Shown: positions 42,461 to 51,302, numbered from the stretch's first letter. The stretch: DNA of 64,000 nucleotides from CAYMKL01 sp964390805 (GCA_964390805.1 CAYMKL010000010.1:18903-82902), one strand, 5' to 3'. Made by a program: numbers and translations. Notes: generated from the sequence alone by a model not told the origin.

Positions 42461-42697
42461 ATGTTCCAGAGGCTTCTTACGCTTTTTGGCCGAGGTGGTG
42501 GCCGAGGTGGAGGCCGTGGCGGCGGTGCCGGACGCGGTGGCGGTCGTGGGCCGGGTCGTATGGGCGGCACCAAAGCGGCCGGGCCAGGCGGCAACTGCGT
42601 GTGCCCCAGTTGCGGTCACAAAGCGCCCCACCAGGTGGGACAAGCATGCTATCAGATGACTTGTCCCAAGTGTGGCACCAAAATGACCCGCGAGTGA
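42461..42697 (+). CDS. Gly/Arg-rich small zinc-ribbon protein (paralogue)
   Basis: A 78-residue paralogue of the protein at 26488: MFQRLLTLFGRGGGRGGGRG, then CVCPSCGHKAPHQ and CYQMTCPKCGTKMT. AAGGAGGTGA precedes the ATG. Its 3' end and the start of the next gene were copied, imperfectly, to 47743-47820. Confidence 0.75.
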   Translation: MFQRLLTLFGRGGGRGGGRGGGAGRGGGRGPGRMGGTKAAGPGGNCVCPSCGHKAPHQVGQACYQMTCPKCGTKMTRE

Positions 42698-42700
42698 GCC

Positions 42701-43588
42701 ATGAAAGTAACCTGCGTAGTAGACGACGCGGTTCGCGATCACTCGCCGTTCTGGGGTGAGCATGGGTTGGCCTTTCTGATCGAGACGGAGAGTGGGCGTG
42801 TCCTTTTCGACACCGGCCAGAGCGGCACCGTGCTGCTGCACAATCTGGAGCTGCTGGACATCGAGCCAAAGGCGACCAGTGCTCTAGCCATCAGCCACGC
42901 CCACTACGATCACACCGGCGGGTTGCCGGCTCTGCTGGATCGGGTTGACGGAATCTCTCTTCATGCTCACCCCGACCTCTTCCGTGAGCGCTTCTCGCGG
43001 CGGGAGGGAACGCCCAAGTTTGTGGGCCTACCTGTGGAAAGGGAGGCGTTGGAGCAACTACTGGCGCTCCAACTGAGCACGGAGCCGACGGAGATTCTGC
43101 CCGGCGTGTGGACGACGGGCGAGATCGCAGACCGCACAGAGCCAGAGGGGCGCAGCACCCATCACCTGATCCGTAGCCCAGAGGGCTGGGAACCTGATCC
43201 CTACTGTGACGACATGGCTCTGGTCCTGGAGACCGATGGAGGACTGGTGGTGCTCTGCGGCTGCTGTCACGCTGGCCTGCTCAACACCCTGGCCCATGTG
43301 CGCCGCACTTTTGGCACAGACATTGCCGCTGTGGCTGGGGGGACCCATCTGCTCCACGCTGACGCAGCTCATCTGCGGCGTGTCATGGAGGTGTTGAGGG
43401 AGCTTGGCGTGCCCCGGCTCTATCTCAACCACTGCACCGGGCAACAGGCCTATGTCATCCTGGCCCAGGCTTTCGGCGAGGCGGTAGCCCCCTGTCCGGC
43501 AGGCACGGCGTTGAGCTTCTCGGAAAGGATGATGAAGTTGGGCACGGTTATTGATCCGGAGACCGGGAAGGTCGACCATGGCCGTTAG
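42701..43588 (+). CDS. metallo-beta-lactamase-fold hydrolase (longer paralogue)
   Basis: The 295-residue protein has the motif SHAHYDHTGGLPALLDRVDG, a later CGCCHAGLLNTL, GGTHLLHAD and LYLNHCTGQQA. This is the same subgroup as the protein at 37243, with an added central segment of about 60 residues. Members are related to the MBL enzymes of tetrahydromethanopterin-like pathways. The substrate is unknown. Confidence 0.87.
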   Translation: MKVTCVVDDAVRDHSPFWGEHGLAFLIETESGRVLFDTGQSGTVLLHNLELLDIEPKATSALAISHAHYDHTGGLPALLDRVDGISLHAHPDLFRERFSRREGTPKFVGLPVEREALEQLLALQLSTEPTEILPGVWTTGEIADRTEPEGRSTHHLIRSPEGWEPDPYCDDMALVLETDGGLVVLCGCCHAGLLNTLAHVRRTFGTDIAAVAGGTHLLHADAAHLRRVMEVLRELGVPRLYLNHCTGQQAYVILAQAFGEAVAPCPAGTALSFSERMMKLGTVIDPETGKVDHGR

Positions 43589-43831
43589 AGACATCTTAAC
43601 GTTCACATCAATTTCTACTCCCACCGTTCCCGGGGTTTTCACTTGCTTCAGCATCCCCAGGACGACAGGAGCCGTCCCCGACGCGGGGTCTTTGCTCTGC
43701 GCAGCCCGCGTCGTCCCAACCCCATCGGCGTCACTGTGGTGGACCTAATGGCCACGGAAGGAAATGTGCTACGAGTGCGGGGACTGGATGCAATCAACGG
43801 CACACCGGTGCTGGACCTCAAGCCGGCGTGA
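43589..43831 (+). pseudogene. TrmO/TsaA-like remnant (C-terminal half)
   Basis: Open from the preceding gene's TAG to TGA 43829-43831 with no ATG, GTG or TTG at a suitable place. It encodes the conserved TsaA core (YSHRSRGFHLLQHPQDD, RGVFALRSPRRPNPIGVT, LRVRGLDAINGTPVLDLKP). The N-terminal half of this tRNA N6-methyltransferase family is missing. A one-base shift at the end would continue as DDHIPRRRR. It is a decayed gene between the MBL and ZIP genes. Confidence 0.7.
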
Positions 43832-43892
43832 TGATCACATCCCAAGACGCCGTCGAGTAGTGAGAGTTGCTCAAGCAGTAAGGATGGTACGA

Positions 43893-44627
43893 ATGCTCAC
43901 CAACACGTTCGCAGCAGTAATGCTAGCCAGCTTCCTGGCGTGTGCGGTTACGACAATTGGCATAACCGTCATCGGCAAATTCGAGAAATGGGGCCAGGAG
44001 TATTCCGTCTATTTCATGAGCTTTGCAGCCGGGGTGCTCATCTCCGTCTCATTCATGCACATCATACCCGAGTCTTTCCAGATGAACAGCGCGGCCCCAG
44101 TGTTCTTGCTGGTGGGGTTCCTGGCCATCCATCTATCCAATCGTCTCCTTAACCTATACGCCTGTCACGAGCACCAGTATGCCGATTACGCTATGGGCAT
44201 CATCCCCATGCTGGGAATTGGCTTTCACTCCTTTATTGATGGCCTCATCTATTCAGTGACCTTTAACGTCAGCATCCTCACGGGGGCGTTGGCCGCCATC
44301 GGGATGATATTCCACGAATTCCCTGAGGGGATTGTCACCTTTGTGCTCCTGAAGCAAGCGGGCTTCAGCCGAAAGAAGTCGGCCTTATATGCCTTTCTGG
44401 CGGCGGCCGTCTCCACCCCGTTGGGCACGTTGGTATCGTATCCCTTTATCAACAACATTGATCAGTCCCTTTTAGGCATATTGCTGGCCATCTCTGCCGG
44501 AGCATTAGTTTACGTGGGGGCTTCTCACCTGCTTCCCGCAGTCGAAAGAGAGAACAAAAGGTATAGCATCCTCGCGTTGGCCGCTGGGGTGTTGGTTGCC
44601 GTCATCATCATCTTGTCGAAAGGCTAA
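43893..44627 (+). CDS. ZIP-family metal transporter
   Basis: The 244-residue protein has eight predicted helices and ZIP motifs: FHSFIDGLIYS in helix 4 (metal-binding HxxxD) and FHEFPEGIVTFVLL in helix 5 (HExxE). It imports Zn2+, Fe2+ or similar. AAGGA precedes ATG 43893 by 9 bp; ATG 43884 is possible. It follows the TrmO remnant. Confidence 0.9.
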   Translation: MLTNTFAAVMLASFLACAVTTIGITVIGKFEKWGQEYSVYFMSFAAGVLISVSFMHIIPESFQMNSAAPVFLLVGFLAIHLSNRLLNLYACHEHQYADYAMGIIPMLGIGFHSFIDGLIYSVTFNVSILTGALAAIGMIFHEFPEGIVTFVLLKQAGFSRKKSALYAFLAAAVSTPLGTLVSYPFINNIDQSLLGILLAISAGALVYVGASHLLPAVERENKRYSILALAAGVLVAVIIILSKG

Positions 44628-44635
44628 TCGGTTTC

Positions 44636-45901
44636 GTGCATTTGCAACGGCTTTATCAGCGCACCGTTGGCTTTGTGCAACGTCAGAGGCACGATTTCAA
44701 ACTCATGCTGTTGCGTCGGGCACTACATGGGGTGGCCGCCGGTCTCTCTACGCAGTATAACTCTATCTACGCGACGCTGCTGGGGGCTGATCCGGTACAA
44801 CTGGGGTCGCTGCAAAGCGTGGGCAACGCCATTGGCGCTCTGGCAGCATTGCCTGCTGGTTGGTTCATTGACTATTATAGCCTGAGGAAGGTCTTTCTCT
44901 TAGGCACGGCGATGCTGGCGGCTTCCAGATTGCTCTACTTCGTGGCTCCCCATTGGGTCTGGCTTTATGCAGCCATCATCCTCTACTACCTGGGAATACG
45001 CATGACTTGTACTGCGTGCACTGTGACTTGCGCGGGGGAATTGCCTAACGAGGAACGGGCTACCGGACGCGGGCTCTGTCGGACGATATCGTCTCCGGTG
45101 GCCATCGTCACGCCCTTGCTGGCGGCCTGGCTTATCTCTCAATCTGGCGGTATGAGCGTTCGCGGCATCCGTCCGCTTTATATGATCCAGGTGGTCATTT
45201 TTGCTGGGATCTTCGTCCTCCTGTTGACTCAGTTATCTGGCTCCCAAGTCAGCAGCGCGTCAAGCGATGGGCGTCACGTTCTCTCAGGCTTTCTTCAAAT
45301 CTTCAAGCAGGGCCCCGATGTGGCTCGTCTGATGCTTGTGATGGGCTTCATGGAGTTGCCCTGGACGTTAGCACAGCCATTCATGCCTGTGTATGCTCAT
45401 GAGTTCAAAGGAGCCAATGAGTTCATGCTGGGTGGCATCTCCATGGCCATCACCATCGTGCCCATGCTGACCTCCCTCGCGCTAGGACGTCTGGCCGATC
45501 GGTATGGCCGCAAGAAGCTGCTCTTTGCCATCGCTCCTCTGGCCTACGCGGGCAATCTGTGTTTGGTCTTCGCGCCGGTCTCAGGAGCGGGGGCGTGGGT
45601 GTTTCTATTGCTCTACGGCATCCTCTTCGGCTTCAACAGCATCAGCATGGCCTTGGCCTCTTCGATGACGGCCGAGATCGTGCCCAGGGAGCAGATGGGG
45701 CGCTGGATCGGCATGGTCAGCCTTTTCCGTGGCTTGCTTGGCATCCCTGCCCCACTGATAGGGGGGCTGATCTGGGAGCACATTGGTCCTCAGTACGTGT
45801 TCTTCGCTGCCATCGCCATTGATGCATTGTTCCGCCTGCCACTTCTAGCTTCGGTCAGGGAGACGTTGCATCTTTCTCCCGTCGAGCACTGCGAAAGGTG
45901 A
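44636..45901 (+). CDS. major facilitator superfamily transporter
   Basis: The 421-residue protein from GTG 44636 has about 12 helices and MFS features (LGRLADRYGRKKLLFAIAPL between helices 8 and 9, and RATGRGLCRTISSP). It is probably a drug or metabolite exporter; the substrate is unknown. It ends 10 bp before the ABC ATPase gene. Confidence 0.88.
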   Translation: MHLQRLYQRTVGFVQRQRHDFKLMLLRRALHGVAAGLSTQYNSIYATLLGADPVQLGSLQSVGNAIGALAALPAGWFIDYYSLRKVFLLGTAMLAASRLLYFVAPHWVWLYAAIILYYLGIRMTCTACTVTCAGELPNEERATGRGLCRTISSPVAIVTPLLAAWLISQSGGMSVRGIRPLYMIQVVIFAGIFVLLLTQLSGSQVSSASSDGRHVLSGFLQIFKQGPDVARLMLVMGFMELPWTLAQPFMPVYAHEFKGANEFMLGGISMAITIVPMLTSLALGRLADRYGRKKLLFAIAPLAYAGNLCLVFAPVSGAGAWVFLLLYGILFGFNSISMALASSMTAEIVPREQMGRWIGMVSLFRGLLGIPAPLIGGLIWEHIGPQYVFFAAIAIDALFRLPLLASVRETLHLSPVEHCER

Positions 45902-45911
45902 AGGGATCACC

Positions 45912-46928
45912 ATGTCCTCGAATCGCAGTAAAGCCATCGAGGTATCCAACCTCACCAAATACTATCGCGACTTGCTGGCGGTGGACCACATCAGCTTCGA
46001 GGTGTACCAGGGCGAGGTCTTCGGTTTCCTGGGGCCCAACGGGGCGGGCAAGACGACCACCCAACGCATGCTCACCACACTTCTGGAGCCGACCGAGGGT
46101 CGCATCGTCATCAACGGCCACGACCTGGCCCACGACGCCTACCCGGTCAAGCGGAAAATGGGACTGGTGCCAGAAGAATCCAATGTCTACACCGAACTGA
46201 CCGCCTGGGACAACCTGATGTTCACTGCCCGACTCTACCGAGTGCCCAGGGCCGAGCGGGCGACGCGAGTGCGCGAACTGCTGGAGACCTTCGGCCTGTG
46301 GGAGAAGCGGGACGTGAAGGTGGAGGACTTCTCCAAAGGGATGCGCCGACGCTTGAGCATTGCTATGGCCATCATTCATAAGCCAACGCTTCTCTTCTTG
46401 GACGAGCCGACGCCGGGGCTAGATGCTCAGAGCGCCCGGGCCATCCGGGGCTTGATTCGTCAATTGCACGCCGCAGGGACGACCGTTTTTCTGACCACGC
46501 ACCAGATCGAAGAGGCCAACCAGTTGTGCGACCGGGTGGCCATCATCAACCACGGGCAGATCGCGGCCATTGATACCCCGGAGCGGCTGAAGCGAGCCTT
46601 CCAGCGGGTGCAGTCAGTGGAAGTGGCACTGGAGCCGGATGGACAATTGCATGGAGATGCTTTGGCTGGGTTGCCAGGTGTGACCACGTCAGTCAAAAGG
46701 GGCGACAAGTGGCGGCTGTACACGGAGGATCCCGCGGCCTTGCTGCCCCGGGTGATGGACTATGCCCGCTCGCACGGGCTGAAGGTGGTCAGCCTGAGCA
46801 CCCTGGGTCCCAGCCTGGAGGATGTCTTCCTGGAAATCACGGGGCAACAGGTGGGCACCGTGCGTCATGAAACGCAAGAGGCGGGAAGCCGGAGGAAAGG
46901 GGCTGGGGGCAAGAGGGGAGTTTGGTGA
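45912..46928 (+). CDS. ABC-2-type exporter ATPase
   Basis: The 338-residue ATPase has Walker A GPNGAGKTTT, Q-loop PEESNVY, signature FSKGMRRRLSIAMA, Walker B LLFLDEPTPGLD and H-loop TTHQIEE. A DrrA/NatA-like C-terminal domain follows. Its TGA overlaps the ATG of the permease gene (TGATG). Confidence 0.93.
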   Translation: MSSNRSKAIEVSNLTKYYRDLLAVDHISFEVYQGEVFGFLGPNGAGKTTTQRMLTTLLEPTEGRIVINGHDLAHDAYPVKRKMGLVPEESNVYTELTAWDNLMFTARLYRVPRAERATRVRELLETFGLWEKRDVKVEDFSKGMRRRLSIAMAIIHKPTLLFLDEPTPGLDAQSARAIRGLIRQLHAAGTTVFLTTHQIEEANQLCDRVAIINHGQIAAIDTPERLKRAFQRVQSVEVALEPDGQLHGDALAGLPGVTTSVKRGDKWRLYTEDPAALLPRVMDYARSHGLKVVSLSTLGPSLEDVFLEITGQQVGTVRHETQEAGSRRKGAGGKRGVW

Positions 46929-47692
46929 TGAGAGATAGAGGGTTGGGACGACTACGCGATGAACTGGCCCAGGCTTGGAATGTAGCTGTCAAAGACATCA
47001 AGGTCTACTATCTGACGCCGCCGATGGTTATGTTCGGCCTGATGATGCCATTCTTCATGTTCTTCTCCTTCTCAGTGCGGCGGGAGATGGCGGCAGCGCA
47101 GAGCGTCGCCCGGTTGCTGGCCCTGACCACTTTCTTCACTGCCTCGTCGGCTGGACCGGTGATTATCCCTCTGGAGCGGCGGATGGGCACCTACGACCGG
47201 TTGCTGGCGGCGCCGATGTTGCTCGTTACCCTGTTGCTGGGCAAGTCTCTAGTGGGAACCTTCTTCGCCGTGGCGGTGTCGGCAATACCGTTGTTGGTAG
47301 GACTACTATGGCTGCGTGTGACCGTGGCCAACGTCGAGCTACTGGCGCTGGGGTTGGTGGTGGCAAGCATGGCCTTCTCGGCCTTTGGTTTGGCTTTTGC
47401 TTCGATCCCCACTCGGTCGGTGGGCAGCATTATGATGCCCAGCACGCTGATCCGCTGGCCGCTGCTGTTCGTCAGCGGTGTCTTCATCCCTCTGGAGGAG
47501 ATGGCGACCTGGATGCGCGCCCTGGCCTACGTCTCGCCGCTGACCTATGCCCAGGACTTGATGAACCACCTTGTGTCCGGGAAGGGCTTGCTCAATCCAT
47601 GGCTGGACCTGGTTGCTCTGTTGCTGAGTGGGGTTTTGTTTTTGCTGATAGCCGTGTATATGCACCGACGGTCCCGCAGATTGGGGTATTGA
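46928..47692 (+). CDS. ABC-2-type exporter permease
   Basis: The 254-residue protein has six membrane helices of the ABC-2 (DrrB/NodJ) type (MPFFMFFSFSVRREM, RMGTYDRLLAAPM, LLFVSGVFIPLEEM, YVSPLTYAQDL). It pairs with the overlapping ATPase. The exported substrate is not identifiable. Confidence 0.9.
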   Translation: MRDRGLGRLRDELAQAWNVAVKDIKVYYLTPPMVMFGLMMPFFMFFSFSVRREMAAAQSVARLLALTTFFTASSAGPVIIPLERRMGTYDRLLAAPMLLVTLLLGKSLVGTFFAVAVSAIPLLVGLLWLRVTVANVELLALGLVVASMAFSAFGLAFASIPTRSVGSIMMPSTLIRWPLLFVSGVFIPLEEMATWMRALAYVSPLTYAQDLMNHLVSGKGLLNPWLDLVALLLSGVLFLLIAVYMHRRSRRLGY

Positions 47693-47742
47693 TCGGTGGA
47701 GAGTGAAATGACTGATGATATGTTGGCGGAAAAACATGCCTA

Positions 47743-47820
47743 CATGCTATCAGATGACTTGCCCAAGTGTGGCACCAAAATAGCCCGTGAGTGAGCGATG
47801 AAAGCCACTTGCGTGGTAGA
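47743..47820 (+). pseudogene. duplicated fragment: zinc-ribbon 3' end plus MBL gene start
   Basis: The 78 bp match 42645-42725 at most positions, including CATGCTATCAGATGACTTG, the CCCAAGTGTGGCACCAAAAT core and an ATG-led MK(A/V)TCVVD start. One T is deleted (TTGTCCC to TTGCCC), breaking the zinc-ribbon frame. After GTAGAC the sequence turns into the upstream region of the DUF1847 gene. It is a recombination scar. Confidence 0.8.
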
Positions 47821-47834
47821 CAAAGGAGGTTTCA

Positions 47835-48473
47835 TTGGAAAAGCTTCGCTGTGCTATGTGTGGAGTACGGGTGTGCAGTGCCGAGCCCGGCACCGAGAAA
47901 TATCCGCCTTTCTGCCCCATGCCTACGGAAACAGCCGTCCTCTCCAGAGCAGAGGAGGCATATCTGGGCCAGGACGATCTGCGAGAATTCGCCCTGGCTG
48001 CGGCTCGCACCGAGGCGGCAGGATATTGCAAGGAGCCCCGGGTGGAAGAGATCATGAACTTCGCCCGGCGCATCGGAGCCCAGCGGTTGGGCATCGCCAG
48101 TTGCGTCGGCCTCCTCCGAGAGGCCCGCATCTTGCAGCAGATCCTGGAGGCCAATGGGTTCGAGGTGGACAGCGTCTGCTGTAAAGTGGGCTCCATTGAC
48201 AAGGAGAAAATCGGTCTGAGAGACGAAGAGAAGATCCGTCCTGGGCAGTATGAATCCCTCTGCAACCCTGTGGGACAGGCCATGTTACTGAACAAAGCCG
48301 GCACAGAGTTGAATATCGTCGTGGGGCTATGTGTCGGCCACGACAGTCTCTTCTTCAAACACTCCGATGCGCCGGTCACAGTGCTGGTGGCCAAGGACCG
48401 CGTTACGGGCCACAACCCCGTGGCTGCTCTTTACACCAGCCATTCCTACTACAAGCGGCTGCGAGGGCAGTGA
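47835..48473 (+). CDS. DUF1847 metal-binding-type protein
   Basis: A 212-residue protein from TTG 47835, after AAAGGAGG. Cys-rich start (CAMCGVRVCSAEPG, FCPMP), GYCKEPRVEEIMNFARRIGA, IASCVGLLREARIL, VCCKVGS, SLCNPVGQAMLLN and VGLCVGHDSLFFKHSDAPVT are typical of DUF1847. About ten conserved Cys suggest Fe-S or metal binding. These proteins are common in anaerobes; the reaction is unknown. A CooT-like gene follows. Confidence 0.85.
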   Translation: MEKLRCAMCGVRVCSAEPGTEKYPPFCPMPTETAVLSRAEEAYLGQDDLREFALAAARTEAAGYCKEPRVEEIMNFARRIGAQRLGIASCVGLLREARILQQILEANGFEVDSVCCKVGSIDKEKIGLRDEEKIRPGQYESLCNPVGQAMLLNKAGTELNIVVGLCVGHDSLFFKHSDAPVTVLVAKDRVTGHNPVAALYTSHSYYKRLRGQ

Positions 48474-48515
48474 TGATTCCAAGGCAACACCACGAATTGC
48501 TGAGGGAGGCATAAG

Positions 48516-48719
48516 ATGTGTCAGGCAACAGTGTATCTGGCCGGCGACGGCCAGGAAGAGGAAATCATGCGGGACGTAATCCTGCTGGAGCCAGTGGCGA
48601 ACGGCGTTCGGCTGGCTACCTTTTTTGAGGAGCCGCAGACGGTACGGGCGCGCATCCAGCGGATTGATTTTCTGAAGCATACCGTCACCTTGGTGCCAGA
48701 GGTGGAGGGGGAGGGGTAA
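48516..48719 (+). CDS. cooT: CooT-family nickel-binding protein
   Basis: The 67-residue protein has the CooT pattern: MCQATVYLAGDGQEEEIMRD, then VRLATFFEEPQTVRARIQRID and HTVTLV. CooT, from CO dehydrogenase operons, binds Ni at the N-terminal Cys2 as a dimer; that Cys is present. No CODH is in the window. The next gene begins 1 bp after the stop. Confidence 0.85.
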   Translation: MCQATVYLAGDGQEEEIMRDVILLEPVANGVRLATFFEEPQTVRARIQRIDFLKHTVTLVPEVEGEG

Positions 48720-48720
48720 G

Positions 48721-48936
48721 ATGGCGGACATGACCGATCTACAAAAACTGCGGATACTATTGCCACACTGGATAGAGCACAACGCCGAGCACGCAGCCGA
48801 GTTCCGGGAGTGGGCAGAGCGAGCCCGCGCTGCGGGACGGGAAGGCGTGGCTTCGGACATCGGCCTGGCCGCTGAAGAGATGGAATGGGTCAACGGGGAA
48901 CTGGCGGCGGCTCTAGAGAAGCTGGGCCAGGAATGA
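48721..48936 (+). CDS. small helical protein, often paired with CooT
   Basis: A 71-residue, fully helical protein (LRILLPHWIEHNAEHAAEFR, GLAAEEMEWVNGELAAALEK). The His pair in HWIEHNAEH could bind metal. I do not know its function. Its stop overlaps the radical SAM start (ATGA), and it starts 1 bp after cooT. Confidence 0.7.
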   Translation: MADMTDLQKLRILLPHWIEHNAEHAAEFREWAERARAAGREGVASDIGLAAEEMEWVNGELAAALEKLGQE

Positions 48937-49928
48937 CGAAATACGTTTACGGCCCGGTCCCTTCGCGGCGGCTGGGTCAGTCACTTGGAGTGGATCCCAT
49001 CCCCTTCAAGACCTGCAACTACAACTGCGTCTATTGCCAGTTGGGTCGCACCACGCCCCTCACCAACGAACGCAGAGACTTCTTTCCTCGAGAGGAGATT
49101 CTGGCCCAGGTGCAGGACGCGCTGGAAATCCACCAGCCCGGCGAGGTGGACTACGTGACCTTCGTCGGCCAGGGGGAGCCCACGCTGTGCGCCGGCCTGG
49201 GGTGGCTCATTTGCCAGGTCAAGGCCCTCACCCACATCCCGGTGGCCGTCCTCACCAACGGCGCACTCCTCTTCCAGCCAGAGGTGCGGGAGGAACTGGC
49301 TGCTGCCGACCTGGTGATGCCCACCCTCGACGCGGCCAACCAGGAGGCTTTCCGCAGGATCAACCGCCCCTGGCCCCGCTTCCGCATAGCCGAGATCATC
49401 GAGGGGATGGCGGCCTTCCGGACGATGTTCACAGGCCAGCTCTGGATAGAGGTGATGCTGGTCAGGGGGCTGAACGACGACGAGGCGACGCTTTTGGGCA
49501 TCCGCGATGCCCTGGTCCGCATCCGCCCTGACCGAGTGCAGATCAATGTGCCCGTCCGTCCGCCGGCCGAGCCCTGGGTGGAGATCCCCAACGACGAGGC
49601 CGTCGAGCGTGCCACGGCCATCCTGGGCGAGGCGGCCGAAGTCGTCGCTCCCTACGAGGGGCACTTCGGCCTCTCCGGCTTCGCGGACGTGGCCGAGGCG
49701 ATACTGGCCATCATCCGTCGCCACCCGATGCGCCAGCGGCGGCTGGTAGAGACGCTGGACAGGTGGGCGCCGGGCGAGGTGGAGGGGACGCTGGCCCGGT
49801 TGGAGTCTGGCGGCCAGGCCCGAAAGCATCTTTACCGGAGTGAAGTTTTCTGGGAATACGCTGGCAGAGTTTTCGGCGAACAGCGTCCTGAGCCCGCCGA
49901 AGGAAGGAGAGTGCACCGTGAACGTTGA
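48933..49928 (+). CDS. radical SAM protein
   Basis: The 331-residue protein has the cluster motif CNYNCVYCQLG and the group signature YGPVPSRRLGQSLGVDPIP. A TIM-barrel core (FVGQGEPTLC, VLTNGALL) and a C-terminal winged-helix-like extension follow. The closest group is uncharacterised radical SAM enzymes of metal-related loci. The last 15 residues come from a REP-like repeat (49886-49904), which moved the stop downstream to overlap the next gene by 11 bp. Confidence 0.88.
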   Translation: MTKYVYGPVPSRRLGQSLGVDPIPFKTCNYNCVYCQLGRTTPLTNERRDFFPREEILAQVQDALEIHQPGEVDYVTFVGQGEPTLCAGLGWLICQVKALTHIPVAVLTNGALLFQPEVREELAAADLVMPTLDAANQEAFRRINRPWPRFRIAEIIEGMAAFRTMFTGQLWIEVMLVRGLNDDEATLLGIRDALVRIRPDRVQINVPVRPPAEPWVEIPNDEAVERATAILGEAAEVVAPYEGHFGLSGFADVAEAILAIIRRHPMRQRRLVETLDRWAPGEVEGTLARLESGGQARKHLYRSEVFWEYAGRVFGEQRPEPAEGRRVHRER

Positions 49929-51108
49929 ACGCTGGGGTTGGTATTCTATAATGGTCAACGTCGCTCTGGGGCTGATCAACCTGGTCATCGCCAGAGCCTC
50001 CGGCAGCCTGGCTGTGGAGGCAGAGATGGTCCACAACCTGGTGGACCTGCTGACGGCGGTGGCGGTGCTCATCGGGCTGAGACTCTCGACGCGCAAGTCC
50101 AAGGATTTTCCCTACGGCCTGTACAAACTGGAGAACGTGGTGGCCGTGGTGCTGGCGGTGATGATCTTCTTCACCGCTTACGAGATCGCCCGGGATGCCC
50201 TCTTCACGCCGGCGCGCCAGGCCACGGTGGATCCCTGGATGCTGGTGGGGCTGGTGGTGGCGACGGTCATCCCGCTGGTTTTCAGTCACTTCGAGTTGCG
50301 CGCTGGGAAGGCGGCCAATTCCCCCTCCCTCATCGCCGACGCCAAGGAGTACCGCGCCCACGTCTTCACCACGGGCATCGTCTTTGCCGCGCTGTTGGCC
50401 CAGCGGTTCAATCTCCCGCTGGACCGCATCGCGGCGTTGGTCATTGTGGTTGCCATCGCCAAGACGGGCTGGGAGTTGCTCTCTGATGGGATGCGCGTGC
50501 TGCTCGATGCCTCGCTGGACGCCGATACCGTCCTCCAAATCCGGGACATCATCACTGCCGAGCCGACGGTGGCCGAGCTCAAGTGGGCCACCGGGCGCAA
50601 TGCTGGCCGCTTTCGCTTCGTGGAGGCCGAGGTCGCCCTGCGAGTTCGCGAGCTGGAGCAGGCGGAGGCCACCACCCGGCGCATTGAGGAGCGAATCCGA
50701 GAGGCCGTGCCCTATGTGGACCGGGTGCTGATCCACGCCGAACCGATGGAGCGGACGCACCTGCGCTACGCCGCCCCGTTGAGCGACACAGCGGGCACGC
50801 TGAGCGAGCATTTGGGCGAGGCTCCCTACTTCGCCCTGGTCACAGTGCGCCTGACCGATGACACCATCGAGGAACAGCAAATCGTGGCCAATCCCCACCA
50901 GGCAGTGGAGAAAGCCAAGGGCATCCGGGTGGCCGAGTGGCTGGTGGGTCAGAACGTGGATGTAGTACTGCTGAAGGAGAGCCTGCGTGGCAAAGGACCG
51001 GTCTACGTCTTCGGCGACGCCGGGGTGGAGATGCAGGAAACCACCGCGACGACGCTGGAGGAGGCGCTGACGGAAACGACCCAGAGCCGAGAAAGGATCA
51101 AGAGGTAG
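49918..51108 (+). CDS. CDF cation-efflux transporter fused to a NifX-like cofactor domain
   Basis: A 396-residue protein from GTG 49918. It has six membrane helices (about residues 8-195) with CDF metal sites in modified form (HNLVD in helix 2, DAKEYRAH in helix 5) and a cytoplasmic CDF C-domain. A dinitrogenase-cofactor/NifX-like domain (about 285-375: YFALVTVRLTDDTIEEQQIV, GPVYVFGDAGVEM) follows. It probably exports Zn, Fe or Mn, with the NifX-like domain as a metal or cluster sensor or chaperone. It lacks the Cys seen in FGRC motifs. Confidence 0.85.
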   Translation: MNVERWGWYSIMVNVALGLINLVIARASGSLAVEAEMVHNLVDLLTAVAVLIGLRLSTRKSKDFPYGLYKLENVVAVVLAVMIFFTAYEIARDALFTPARQATVDPWMLVGLVVATVIPLVFSHFELRAGKAANSPSLIADAKEYRAHVFTTGIVFAALLAQRFNLPLDRIAALVIVVAIAKTGWELLSDGMRVLLDASLDADTVLQIRDIITAEPTVAELKWATGRNAGRFRFVEAEVALRVRELEQAEATTRRIEERIREAVPYVDRVLIHAEPMERTHLRYAAPLSDTAGTLSEHLGEAPYFALVTVRLTDDTIEEQQIVANPHQAVEKAKGIRVAEWLVGQNVDVVLLKESLRGKGPVYVFGDAGVEMQETTATTLEEALTETTQSRERIKR

Positions 51109-51181
51109 ATACCATAAAGCGAAACGCCACTGGACAACATCCTGGCGCCGTACACGACGCTCCGGGGCACCCGATTCCAAA

Positions 51182-51210
51182 TTGACAGCCCCCTCCGGAT
51201 ACGATATAAT
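51182..51210 (+). promoter_or_regulatory. consensus promoter of the OmpR-type two-component system
   Basis: TTGACA (51182-51187), 17 bp, TATAAT (51205-51210), followed by a G-rich initial transcribed region. It drives the regulator starting at 51303. Confidence 0.85.
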
Positions 51211-51302
51211 GGGAGGGGGTGTTTCATTACCAGTTGGGGGGAATCCTTGCGAAGGTTTGGGCAACGATTCCAATCCATGAGAAAACCGTTGGAGTGAAGG
51301 GC

